A stretch of 64,000 nucleotides of DNA from contig WSYJ01000020.1 in NCBI GenBank assembly GCA_020186115.1, positions 62,001 to 126,000 of the forward strand, given 5' to 3'. This document shows, piece after piece, positions 21,211 to 29,744 of this stretch. The stretch's first letter is position 1. Every line of letters starts with the position of its first letter. A model generated the notes under the pieces. That model saw only the letters and a program-made list of their open reading frames with translations, was not told where the DNA came from and did not search any database. The translations under genes were made by a program, and so were the position numbers. The DNA is from Histomonas meleagridis. Taxonomy: Eukaryota > Parabasalia > Tritrichomonadida > Dientamoebidae.

Positions 21211-21972
21211 ATGCATTGGCGCCAAATGAAAAATCAAATGGCTGAAGAAGTACCAAATACAATCCCAAATGGATGTAAACCTTCACTTCCTTGTAATATA
21301 CAACAGAAAAATATAATAATTTTTGAACCAAATCAATTCCAGAAATACAATCAATATCTAATGCAATCGTTTCCTTCAATTCACAACAAGAAACGATCTA
21401 TTCAACAAAAAGCAAGTAAACCCAAACAACTTCCTTCAATTCTTGATGTATCCGATTCTTCTTCTAATGAAGTATACAAAGCAGCAATTGAAAATCCTAA
21501 AATGGTATTTTTTCCGCAAACATTACATTTTCTTCCAACTAACTGTTGGACTAATTCTGAAATTACCTTTGGTGAATTAATCACGAAATTTTTCCAACGC
21601 AAGAATAATTCAAATTGTCGATTTCCACATAAACTCTACAATGCACTTGTCATTGTTGAATGTAACCCAAGCATGTGGTTTCTTGTAGGTGTGCGATGGA
21701 TTACAGATACAATCTTCAAAGTCGATAAATATATTTTTGGTCGACTTCTTGGTATCACCTCAATAGATGGTGGTTTGTTCCATTGCCAAGGGAACTTTGC
21801 GTCACATGGGTTTGTCGAACTTTCATATGATGAAGTCAGACAAATGCAAGAAAAGTCAATCAATTTATCTGATATTGACATGGACAGACTCCGTCTCATG
21901 AAGCATAAAAAGGGAACATTCACTAAGAACAGTAAAGAAGAAGAGATCGCAAAGTGTAAGTGGATGGAATAA
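21211..21972 (+). CDS. Initiator-binding-domain (IBD) transcription factor
   Basis: The protein has up to 253 residues. Residues 115-210 carry a block that I recognise as the parabasalid initiator-binding domain: ITFGELITKFFQRK, RFPHKLYNALVIV, VGVRWITDTIFKVDKYIFGR, LLGITSIDGGLFHCQGNF and SHGFVEL. In T. vaginalis the founding member, IBP39, binds the core initiator and recruits RNA polymerase II; paralogues may have other targets. The N-terminal 110 residues are Gln/Ser/Lys-rich and probably disordered. ATGs at 21211, 21226 and 21238 are all possible starts. An E2F-like palindrome TTGGCGCCAA at 21216-21225 would lie in the 5' leader if a downstream ATG is used. The stop is in GAATAAAA. Confidence 0.75.
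   Translation: MHWRQMKNQMAEEVPNTIPNGCKPSLPCNIQQKNIIIFEPNQFQKYNQYLMQSFPSIHNKKRSIQQKASKPKQLPSILDVSDSSSNEVYKAAIENPKMVFFPQTLHFLPTNCWTNSEITFGELITKFFQRKNNSNCRFPHKLYNALVIVECNPSMWFLVGVRWITDTIFKVDKYIFGRLLGITSIDGGLFHCQGNFASHGFVELSYDEVRQMQEKSINLSDIDMDRLRLMKHKKGTFTKNSKEEEIAKCKWME
21216..21225. promoter_or_regulatory. E2F-like palindrome TTGGCGCCAA
   Basis: The reverse strand reads ATTTGGCGCCAAT, containing TTTGGCGC, which matches the E2F half-site. It overlaps the first codons of the longest IBD gene model, so it is either regulatory with a later start or coincidental. Confidence 0.35.
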
Positions 21973-22008
21973 AATTTTTGTAAATAAAAAAGAAAAAAAT
22001 TTAATTCT

Positions 22009-22644
22009 TTAGCAGCACTTTTTATCTTCTTTTGTTTGCACTGGAACGCCAGGCTTTGGGTCGGGCGGGCTGAGTGCTTCTTTACCAGTTAGACCGTTCT
22101 TAGTGTACATTTCAACAATGGTAGTGATAAGTTGGTTAAATGCTTCTTCAACATTTGCGGTAGATTTGGCAGACGTTTCGAGAAAAAGAAGATTTTGGCT
22201 TTCGGCATATTTGATACCTTCTTCTTTACTGACTGAGCGTGAATCTTCCAAATCTGATTTATTTCCAATGAGCATTAAAATGATTTTTGGATCGGCTATG
22301 TCTCTTAATTCATTTAACCACCTGGAAACAGAATCAAATGATACAGAGGAGGTAATGTCATATAGAATCATTGCACCATTTGCTCCTTTGTAATAAGCAG
22401 ATGTTATTGCACGATAGCGTTCTTGACCTGCTGTATCCCATATTTGAGTTTTAACTACTTTTCCATTAATATTCATTGTTTTGGTCGTGAACTCAACTCC
22501 AATTGTAGTTTTATTTTCTTCTGAAAATTGATGTCTAACAAATTGTGATAATAAATTGGTTTTCCCAACTCCAGAGTCACCAATAAGAATGATTTTCAAT
22601 AGAAAGTCTGGGTCTTCCTCTTCGATTTGGGAAGAATCTTGCAT
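22009..22644 (-). CDS. RAB11: Rab11-type small GTPase
   Basis: The product is 211 residues from ATG at 22644. The GTPase motifs are complete: GDSGVGKT (P-loop), TTIGVEF (switch I, G2), WDTAGQERYR (G3), NKSD (G4) and ETSAK (G5). The switch regions, especially GQERYRAITSAYYKGA, match Rab11. The hypervariable tail ends in KKCC, a dual geranylgeranylation signal. Rab11 proteins direct recycling-endosome and Golgi-to-surface traffic. The gene is convergent with the IBD gene, leaving a 36-bp gap. Confidence 0.92.
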   Translation of the reverse strand: MQDSSQIEEEDPDFLLKIILIGDSGVGKTNLLSQFVRHQFSEENKTTIGVEFTTKTMNINGKVVKTQIWDTAGQERYRAITSAYYKGANGAMILYDITSSVSFDSVSRWLNELRDIADPKIILMLIGNKSDLEDSRSVSKEEGIKYAESQNLLFLETSAKSTANVEEAFNQLITTIVEMYTKNGLTGKEALSPPDPKPGVPVQTKEDKKCC

Positions 22645-22843
22645 GCTTGCAATGCCACTTTTGATAAAGATCGCTCAAAACGATAACGTCCACAGCGACG
22701 ATAGCGTGCACACAATATTGACTTAAACCGCAAAAATGAAATAATTCAATGCGCTATGGCTTGATGTGGTAACAAAGAATAAATATTTATTAATTCGCTA
22801 AGTCCGAAATCATTGCTTAATGACACCTGATTCCTTAAGACTT

Positions 22844-23977
22844 TTATTTGTCGGAATCATTTGATTTACTTGACTTGCTTGTGTCACTCGAATCTGAATT
22901 ATGTGACTTATCTGAATCCTTTGACTTCCCTGATTTACTCGAACGACTTGAGCTGCTTGACTTATTCACATCGCTTATTTTATCTGATTTATCCGAAGTA
23001 TTTGAATCACTATTTGACTTGTCCGCTTTAGCTGATTTGATTGAACCATTTGAACTCCTTAACTTATCGGATTTGTCTGAGCTATTTGAACTATTTGACT
23101 TATCCCTTTTATCCGATTTGTTCGAATGATTTGATTGATCTGAACTATTTGATTTATCTGAACTTGACTGTTGCGATTTGTCTGACTTATGCGACGCATT
23201 CGATTTCTTTGAGCTATCACTTTCGGAACTTGAAGACGAACTTTCTGATGCGACGGGTGTAATCTCGAGCTGCGCTATTCTGTTTACCTCCGGTATTATC
23301 TGAACTTTTTCCTCCATTTCCGTCTCCGCGATGATGTAATCATCTTTCGAAAGGGAAAGATTCTTTAACACGAAATTTGATCGAAGTATTCTTCCGTCAT
23401 ATTGTAATCTTATAGACTTAGTTCCAATGTTTACCCATTTCGAGAGCTCTTTTATAGCAGTTTCGACTGTTGCATCGTTATCAAGATAAATACAATATGC
23501 TTCGCCTTGCATCATAATGAAATACTTTGTCTTTTCATGATTGTCAGCAATGATTTGCACATTAATTGGGTCTCTGGGCGAAGAAGAAATGGAGTGAACG
23601 AGCATTGGATCTTGAAGTGTTTGATTCCTACGATTTAAAATTACACGATCAACTGGTAAATGAAGCCGCGCAGATATTCGACTTTTTGTCTCGCTAACAC
23701 TAGTGTTTGGACGCACAGGAAGAGATGATATTTCACCAGATGGAAGTGAATAATGAAACATATCATGATTATACTGTACTAATATTGGAATTCTATTTTG
23801 TAAAGATTTTAATGGCGTTGCGTCCTTTAGAACTTGGTTTTTTTGAGTAAGTTGGAAATTATTTGTTTTAATTAAATGCCTTATATCTTCGCGTATTGTT
23901 CGAACCGTGGAATTTAATGGGTACTTTCGCTTTAAAGGCTGATAAGATGGAATTTGGATTGTGAATTCGAAGCTCAT
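22844..23977 (-). CDS. Triple ubiquitin-like domains plus SDK-repeat tail
   Basis: From ATG at 23977 (MSFEFTIQIPSYQ) the first 230 residues look like three tandem ubiquitin-like folds. Each has a beta-hairpin start, a variable helix and an LxN/LQD turn (for example HLPVDRVILNRRNQTLQD and KSIRLQYDGRILRSNFVL). After EKVQIIPEVNR the last 130 residues are almost only Ser, Asp, Lys and Asn (repeated SDKS), a phosphorylatable disordered tail. Polyubiquitin-like proteins normally end in Gly-Gly; this one does not, so it is not a processed modifier. A shuttle or scaffold role is inferred. The family is not identified. Confidence 0.6.
   Translation of the reverse strand: MSFEFTIQIPSYQPLKRKYPLNSTVRTIREDIRHLIKTNNFQLTQKNQVLKDATPLKSLQNRIPILVQYNHDMFHYSLPSGEISSLPVRPNTSVSETKSRISARLHLPVDRVILNRRNQTLQDPMLVHSISSSPRDPINVQIIADNHEKTKYFIMMQGEAYCIYLDNDATVETAIKELSKWVNIGTKSIRLQYDGRILRSNFVLKNLSLSKDDYIIAETEMEEKVQIIPEVNRIAQLEITPVASESSSSSSESDSSKKSNASHKSDKSQQSSSDKSNSSDQSNHSNKSDKRDKSNSSNSSDKSDKLRSSNGSIKSAKADKSNSDSNTSDKSDKISDVNKSSSSSRSSKSGKSKDSDKSHNSDSSDTSKSSKSNDSDK
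22848..23260 (-). repeat. Low-complexity Ser/Asp/Lys coding repeat
   Basis: Reiterated hexanucleotide-like units encode SDKS/SNSS blocks. The tract is degenerate, so the repeat is at the protein level more than perfect DNA. Confidence 0.7.
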
Positions 23978-24089
23978 GAAGACTTCCAAACGGTTTCATG
24001 AAACCAGTGTTTTGGGGTGCCCTGGCCTAACGATTGTGAACTCCTTACTCCAGTCAAAAAGTTTAAACCGGTTTGAAATTTGTTGGTGG
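23978..24089. promoter_or_regulatory. Divergent promoter with two palindromes
   Basis: Between the two divergent ATGs lie GGTTTCATGAAACC (23992-24005), a perfect 14-bp palindrome, and AAACCGGTTT (24065-24074). Both share the AAACC/GGTTT half-site and are candidates for a dimeric factor acting on both genes. Confidence 0.4.
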
Positions 24090-24461
24090 ATGAATTCCAA
24101 AGAGGGTAATTCAGTTAAAGATTATCCTTTGCCTTCCCCTTTCTCGCCATTTAGGTTTCCTATGGACCCTGGTGGAATGCCTGATTCACCAATGAAATTA
24201 TATCCTTTTACTCCAAGAGATACCAATTGGAATCCAGAATTTGTTTCTCCAACATTATCTCCAAATGGTGACTTCTTCCCACTAAATACAGATGGTTGCC
24301 CTTCACCATCTAATATGTTATGTACTCAGGCAGAAAAAGAAAATACACAAAATACACAGACAACAACTGTTAATAATAACTTAGCTTTTAAGCCATTTGT
24401 ATCTTTACAGAGCGTTGAGGCATGTGTAATGGCTCTCAGAAAATCATCTCCCTATCAATAA
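24090..24461 (+). CDS. Pro/Ser-rich short protein, unknown
   Basis: The ATG at 24090 starts 123 residues (MNSKEGNSVKDYPLPSPFSP...). A longer open frame reaches back to 23961 but would overlap the divergent gene and its promoter, so I use the downstream ATG. The product is rich in Pro, Ser, Phe and Asn, with several SP and TP sites (SPFSPFRFP, YPFTPRDTN, FVSPTLSPN) and a small helical end (SLQSVEACVMALRKSS). It is probably disordered, perhaps a phospho-regulated adaptor. No family is recognised. The stop overlaps TAAATC with AATAAA following. Confidence 0.55.
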   Translation: MNSKEGNSVKDYPLPSPFSPFRFPMDPGGMPDSPMKLYPFTPRDTNWNPEFVSPTLSPNGDFFPLNTDGCPSPSNMLCTQAEKENTQNTQTTTVNNNLAFKPFVSLQSVEACVMALRKSSPYQ

Positions 24462-24871
24462 ATCAATAAACTTTTTTTACGATAGCAAAACATCATCCCA
24501 AACATTGTTGTAACTTAGGTATTTTTAGAAGGAGAAATAGCTTTGAATGTACATTGTTGTCAAAGATTTTTTTTAATTATCTAAACAAGTTTTTCTGGTT
24601 TTATTCCTCTTTTTTATATAAAGCGTATCAAGAAGTTTTGAACCATAAAAATATCTTTTATTATTACACAAAAAAAGAAGAAATGTTTATTTATGAATAT
24701 TTTATTTAAACGTTTTTTACTTTACCTTTTACCTTTCTTAGTCATGTAGTGATTATAAACATATGTTTTTTGATTAAACTTGAAGAAGATTTGGTTTCTT
24801 TTGCTGTGCTTGCAAAGAAGAATTAAATTCACTGAAACCGCTACGATAAACCGTTTACCAGTTTTCTCGCA
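24462..24871. other. AT-rich intergenic with AACGTT
   Basis: No gene is seen. AACGTT at about 24709-24714 lies roughly 160 bp upstream of the BTB gene. Confidence 0.5.
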
Positions 24872-25573
24872 ATGTCTTATCCATGGGCTTCTCAGATGAT
24901 TGAAGTCAGATCAAGAAGTGGGTGGTCTGCAAAAGTTTACGAACCTTTAATTCGCCATCGCTGGGCTTTTTATGCTCGTGATCCAGTTCAAGCATTAGCT
25001 AAGTTACAACAATTACCACCAAACACAATTCAAGCTATCTTAGAACACCTTTATGCAAATACCCCTGTTGCAAGAACAAACTTACCGGCCTTTAAAGCTT
25101 GCAAAATTGTTGATTCAATTCCATTCGAATCAACATTCCATCGAGACATGACAAGTCTCTTAGAAGACGAAACTTCTTGTGATTTTTCGCTTCTCCCAAG
25201 AGATTCTGAAGATCGTGTCAATGTTCATCGTTTTATGTTATTTGCGCGATCTGGTTTCTTCCGCCAGCAATTTGAACGAAATCCAACACTCTTCCAATTC
25301 AGAGATCCAAACATGGGCAAGACCGCTCTTCAAATGTTTGCTCGATATCTTTATACAGGAAAATTAGAACCTATTGATGTTGTTGGATTTGTTGATCTAT
25401 TTGGCGCTGGAAAGAATTATCAATTCCGAGACCCAGAAGAACTGGATTTTCTTGCAATGAATGCGCTTTCAAAATTGCTTTCACCACAAAATGCCGTTGA
25501 AGTAAAGGCAAGAGCAGAGGAACGTGGAATTAGAGAAGTTGTTGATCTTGTACAGCAACATTTCCCCTGCTAA
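24872..25573 (+). CDS. BTB/POZ-domain protein
   Basis: The product is 233 residues from ATG at 24872. Residues 95-190 have the BTB pattern: DMTSLLEDETSCDFSLL, VNVHRFMLFARSGFFRQQF and ALQMFARYLYTGKLEPI. The N-terminal 90 residues (WSAKVYEPLIRHRWAFYARD) are a conserved-looking helical region, and the C-terminal part resembles a BACK-like extension. The family dimerises and often recruits substrates to Cullin-3 ligases; no Kelch or MATH partner domain is present here. Its GC content is higher than that of most neighbours. Confidence 0.8.
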   Translation: MSYPWASQMIEVRSRSGWSAKVYEPLIRHRWAFYARDPVQALAKLQQLPPNTIQAILEHLYANTPVARTNLPAFKACKIVDSIPFESTFHRDMTSLLEDETSCDFSLLPRDSEDRVNVHRFMLFARSGFFRQQFERNPTLFQFRDPNMGKTALQMFARYLYTGKLEPIDVVGFVDLFGAGKNYQFRDPEELDFLAMNALSKLLSPQNAVEVKARAEERGIREVVDLVQQHFPC

Positions 25574-25641
25574 ACTAATGAATAAAAAATCAATTATTTT
25601 CAAAAAGTGACACCGACACTTTTTTAACTGATCGCAAAAAA

Positions 25642-26388
25642 ATGGAAACAATACAAAACAAAGGGAAAATGCTCATTATTGACTATTTAATGACTAACAG
25701 CTTCGATTTACAAGATACTGAAAAAGAGTATATGATTAAAGTTATTGAGAAATTGAAAAATATTTGGGAAATTGATCGTATATTTCCAACTCAGCAAAAA
25801 TTAATAGATTTAATTCCACCTAACTTATCAGATAATGACAACATCGAGCATTTAAAAGAACTTGGTAACAAATCGCTTGGATATGGAGATTTTGATTCTG
25901 CAATTGATTTTTTCACAGAAGCAATTGAAATTTCACCAAATGTACATGATTTACTCATAGGGAGAGCTGCTGCAAACTTAAAAAAGGGAAGTTTTATTCA
26001 AGCTATTTCTGATTATGAGCATGCAATCTCCATAAATCCATTAAATCCAATAACACATACTAAGATTATCTTTTGTCTTTATTCTCTCAACAGTCTCAAC
26101 GACTCTAGAATTGCATTTTATCGAGCATTACAAATGTGTCCAAATGATGAAACACTATTAGAGATGAGGACAATTGTAGGAAACTATCCAACAGATGAAG
26201 AAATACAGCATTTGACTAATGCTATTAAAGAGCAAATTCTAGCAGACAATGAAATGTTATCAAACTCAGAGTTAAGCTCTCTGGCGCACAACATTGATGA
26301 AAATCCATCACTTATATATAGTATTATCACGAACGAGTTTTATCGTGTGTATCAGTATCAGAAACATCAAAGTAATTCGGACCAATAA
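25642..26388 (+). CDS. SGT-like TPR co-chaperone
   Basis: The product is 248 residues. An N-terminal helical dimerisation-like part (GKMLIIDYLMTNSFDLQ to KLKNIWEI) is followed by three TPR units at about residues 73-175 (LKELGNKSLGYGDFDSAIDF, LLIGRAAANLKKGSFIQAIS and the HTKIIFCLYSLNSLNDSRIA region). The order of domains and the spacing match small glutamine-rich TPR proteins, which bind Hsp70/Hsp90 tails and tail-anchored membrane proteins before the GET pathway. The C-terminus lacks the usual long Gln-rich tail. The stop is in AATAAACT, a UAAA context. Confidence 0.65.
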   Translation: METIQNKGKMLIIDYLMTNSFDLQDTEKEYMIKVIEKLKNIWEIDRIFPTQQKLIDLIPPNLSDNDNIEHLKELGNKSLGYGDFDSAIDFFTEAIEISPNVHDLLIGRAAANLKKGSFIQAISDYEHAISINPLNPITHTKIIFCLYSLNSLNDSRIAFYRALQMCPNDETLLEMRTIVGNYPTDEEIQHLTNAIKEQILADNEMLSNSELSSLAHNIDENPSLIYSIITNEFYRVYQYQKHQSNSDQ

Positions 26389-26505
26389 ACTTTATAATTA
26401 AATTGAAATTTTGGAATAAAAGTTGAACATATATAGCTGCTTCATGAAGTTATTTTACTGATCCATTCGAACATAGAACAATAAGTTTATCATCTATTTA
26501 ATGCG

Positions 26506-27064
26506 ATGAATAGATACTTTAATAATCTTGAACATCGTTTAAATTCTTTATTTGCTGATGCATTTGATGAAGAATAATATGATTGAATATGATAAACCTA
26601 AAGAAGAAAAGTCTAAAGAAGAAGAACTTAAAAAAGAAGAAGAAAAGTCTAAAGAAGAAGAACTTAAGAAAGAATTAAAAGAAACACAACAAAAGATTGT
26701 TAAAAAGAATGAAAATTATATTCCACAAAATTATTATAGAACTTATTCATCACAAAGATACTTTAATGGTAATGAAAAATTCGAAGAAATTCGTGAACAA
26801 ACTAATGATGGTGATAAAACATATATTTCTAAAATTAAACGAATTGGTAATCGTTGGGTTCAAGTCGATGAAGTTGTAGATAAAGAAGGTAAGAAAACAA
26901 CTAAAGAAACATGGCATAATGTTGGTGAAGATGAAATTGATGCATTTGAAAATGAATGGTCTTTAAGACGTGGTATTGAAGCTATTGGTAGTAAAAATGA
27001 AGAAAAACCTGCAATTAAATCAGAAAATACAGAGAAAAAGGAAGAACCTAAAGAAGAAGAATAA
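26506..27064 (+). pseudogene. Myeloid-leukemia-factor-like gene with 5' frameshift
   Basis: The C-terminal 100 residues (YSSQRYFNGNEKFEE, KIKRIGNRWVQVDEVVDKEG, ETWHNVGEDEIDAFENEW) match the MLF family, whose members end with a DELHNMDEDE-like motif. The upstream ATG at 26506 opens MNRYFNNLEHRLNSLFADAF, a good MLF N-terminus just after an initiator-like TCATCT. This frame stops at TAA near 26575 and continues only after a +1 shift into the frame running from 26558. Between them lies a Lys/Glu repeat (KSKEEELKK twice). It is broken by a frameshift, by an unseen small intron or by a sequence error. Confidence 0.6.
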
Positions 27065-27366
27065 AATCATTAATTAAACATAGAACTATTTTAAATTTTT
27101 GATAAAAATGAAATGATACTATAAATAATGTATAGTGAGTGTTATCATAAAAGTGTGAGAAAAAATTTCTCACAAGTTCAAAAAATTTATTTTTATATAG
27201 ACGAAATGCATTTATTATTTCATTTATCTGAAGACGCAAATACACGAGCTTAGCGATATCATTCGACATCCAACAATATTTATATAAATAAATAAATAAA
27301 ACACTTTAAACATTCAAAAAATTCAAGCAATTCGAGATTTATTTATTAAATATTAAATATTTTTCT
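27065..27366. other. AT-rich intergenic
   Basis: No gene is seen between the MLF-like gene and the convergent surface protein gene. Confidence 0.6.
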
Positions 27367-29478
27367 TTACATAGAAGAAGAAACATCTTTGTTCTTCTTC
27401 GATTTCTTGATCACAATTGTTGCTATTACTGCAATTGCTATAACTGCCACCACAGCTATTACAATACCTGCGATTGCACCGTCAGACAGTCCATGCTTTC
27501 CATTAAATGCGTCATTTGTTATCCTCAGCCAAGTCACGTCCATTGCCGGCATGTGCAGCGTTATTGTTATGTTTGTTGTTTCTGTTATTTCTGAATCACC
27601 AGTCAAAATTTTAATTTTCGATGTTGTATTCGGCTTGAAGAACGTGCAATCTTTCTCATTACTTTTCCATACGTTGACAACTAATACATAATCATAGCCA
27701 TCGTAGTTAAAGAATCTCACTGCGCATTCTCTGCCTGAGTTTTCTTGCTTAGCATAAGTTGGTTGAGCATATCCTGGATCGACATCATTGCCAGACAAAA
27801 TTATTGGGACGTAATCGTTTTTAAGCTCATTAGCGATTTTCTTTACCTTTTCGAACTCGTTTTGCCAAGGTTGTTCTCCACATAAAGTTAATCCGAAATC
27901 AAAATATATTATTCCATTCGCACCTCCTGCTATCATTTGATATGTCATTTGTCTTTGTTGTTCATAAGTAGGTGGTAATTCATTCGGATATCGTGTAGCA
28001 TCAGTAGTTTTCCAACTAAAGAATTGTGGTATTCCCCAATTGGCTCGATTATTAATTACACTATTTCGTCCTTGATAAGTTACAATATAAACAGCATGAA
28101 AGTCATCGATGTTTTGGACGGGATATATATCACTTCCATAACAATCCAATCCTTCCTTAATAATATATAAATAATTTCGTTGGTTAACAGCTGTATAAAC
28201 AGGATGATCTGGATCTGCTTCTCGAAGTGCAATCAAGTTGTCATGTAAAAATGATACCATACTGGGACTTGGCTCATCCTTATGATAATATGCAAATAAA
28301 CCTGGTGAATCTTTGATTGTTTTTGCATAATCAGCAAGTTTTTGTGGAACTGCTTTTCGTTCTTCTTCTGTTTTATATGATAAAAGTGTTGTAGTTCCTA
28401 AATCAATAACACGGACTCTCCCTTCGGTAATATTATAAACACGATCTATGGCTGCTTTACTCCGGCTTCCACCAAAGACCATTATGTTAAATGGACTATC
28501 ACGTGCGCCAATATAATCTCGAACATATTCTTCTTTATATCCACATGCATCATAATACATGCCTAATGGAAAGAATGGCTTTCCATGATCAATAGTTCGC
28601 ATTTTTCGATCAACATATATTGCATAATCACGTTTTTCTGACAGTACATGTAAATATGTTTGTGTGTGCTCAGTGCAATTTAATAGTAAATTATGTAATG
28701 TAACACTGACATTGTAATACCCAGGTGAAAGAAGTGTTGAATCAAAAACAAAATCAGCAAATATGTTCTCAAGAGATCTGTTAATTGTGAAATCATGAAG
28801 TGTAAGTTCGGTTTGGTTTGTAGCTTGGTTAATGAAATCTACGTCAAATGCTAAGTAATCTCCATTCTCCCAATATGTATCTTTAATTGCAAGATCAACA
28901 ATAATACTAGAGTTTTCGCGATATACTTCTTGCCTCCATGAGGTCACATCGGCAGATTTAAGAAGTGTCGCACTAAGAATTGGTGAAAATGATATGTCAT
29001 CAATCCAATATTCACCAGTGCCTTTATCACGGAGACCAAAAGCATAGCTAATCGTTTGGGTTGATTGAACTGGTTTTGATGTTGTAGCTTCTATATAATA
29101 CCATTGATCATTGCAATTACCATCAGAGCAATTTTTATTTGCAGTGTTATAAACGTGAAGGTAAAGGGCATATATGTCCTGCTGACCAGAAACCACAACT
29201 ATTAAATTTGATGTACAATTTCTCATCATGATCCATGCTGAAAGTTTATAATAAAATCCACTTGCTAATTCTCCTTTATATCGAAATTGATATCCAAGTG
29301 AATTCCTAAGACCATTGGTATCATGACAATAGAGGGAAGAATTTCCTGAGTGTGATACATTTGTTGTAACCACGCATGTACTATAATCGAATTGCCAATT
29401 ACTTTTACCATTTTCAAATGACGGGTTAAGAACATAATTTGAGTCGAATGTAACGCAGATGATCGAAAACAGGAACAT
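27367..29478 (-). CDS. Surface glycoside-hydrolase-like type I membrane protein
   Basis: The product is 703 residues from ATG at 29478. An N-terminal hydrophobic signal (MFLFSIICVTF) leads into a carbohydrate-binding-like jelly roll (YVLNPSFENGKSNWQFD ... GEYWIDDISFSP). A beta-sandwich of about 120 residues and a TIM-barrel-like catalytic region (residues 300-600) follow. Motifs there include FPLGMYYDACGY, GLFAYYHKDEPSPSM, DCYGSDIYPV and GGANGIIYFDFG. The DEP motif holds a likely acid/base Glu. The end is a single membrane helix (IAGIVIAVVAVIAIAVIATI) and a short basic tail. Many NxS/T sites are present. This looks like a cell-surface enzyme acting on host or mucus glycans; the exact family and substrate are not determined. 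Confidence 0.75.
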   Translation of the reverse strand: MFLFSIICVTFDSNYVLNPSFENGKSNWQFDYSTCVVTTNVSHSGNSSLYCHDTNGLRNSLGYQFRYKGELASGFYYKLSAWIMMRNCTSNLIVVVSGQQDIYALYLHVYNTANKNCSDGNCNDQWYYIEATTSKPVQSTQTISYAFGLRDKGTGEYWIDDISFSPILSATLLKSADVTSWRQEVYRENSSIIVDLAIKDTYWENGDYLAFDVDFINQATNQTELTLHDFTINRSLENIFADFVFDSTLLSPGYYNVSVTLHNLLLNCTEHTQTYLHVLSEKRDYAIYVDRKMRTIDHGKPFFPLGMYYDACGYKEEYVRDYIGARDSPFNIMVFGGSRSKAAIDRVYNITEGRVRVIDLGTTTLLSYKTEEERKAVPQKLADYAKTIKDSPGLFAYYHKDEPSPSMVSFLHDNLIALREADPDHPVYTAVNQRNYLYIIKEGLDCYGSDIYPVQNIDDFHAVYIVTYQGRNSVINNRANWGIPQFFSWKTTDATRYPNELPPTYEQQRQMTYQMIAGGANGIIYFDFGLTLCGEQPWQNEFEKVKKIANELKNDYVPIILSGNDVDPGYAQPTYAKQENSGRECAVRFFNYDGYDYVLVVNVWKSNEKDCTFFKPNTTSKIKILTGDSEITETTNITITLHMPAMDVTWLRITNDAFNGKHGLSDGAIAGIVIAVVAVIAIAVIATIVIKKSKKNKDVSSSM

Positions 29479-29744
29479 GAGATGAAAATGTTTACCCTCA
29501 GAAATTCAATATTGAAAACCACCTGAAATTTCAATAGCGCTACAGACTGTTGAAATTTGAAAAGTTATTGGTTGTTAAACGTTAATCGGATGTTTTTCAC
29601 AGTTGTTCTAAAACAAGAAAATCAAATTAAATCCGATCAAACACTGTCAATTTCATGTTTGGCCCCCCAATTTCCCATCGTTTTCCGTACGTTAATATAC
29701 GTTTAAAATTTTTTTTCACCAATTTTCTAACAAAAGACAATTTA

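Noticed and set aside
21636-21923. Minus-strand frame opposite the IBD gene
   Set aside because: It is a shadow of the conserved IBD coding sequence.
23961-24089. Longer N-terminus for the Pro-rich gene from 23961
   Set aside because: It would overlap the start and promoter of the divergent gene; the ATG at 24090 is the simpler start.
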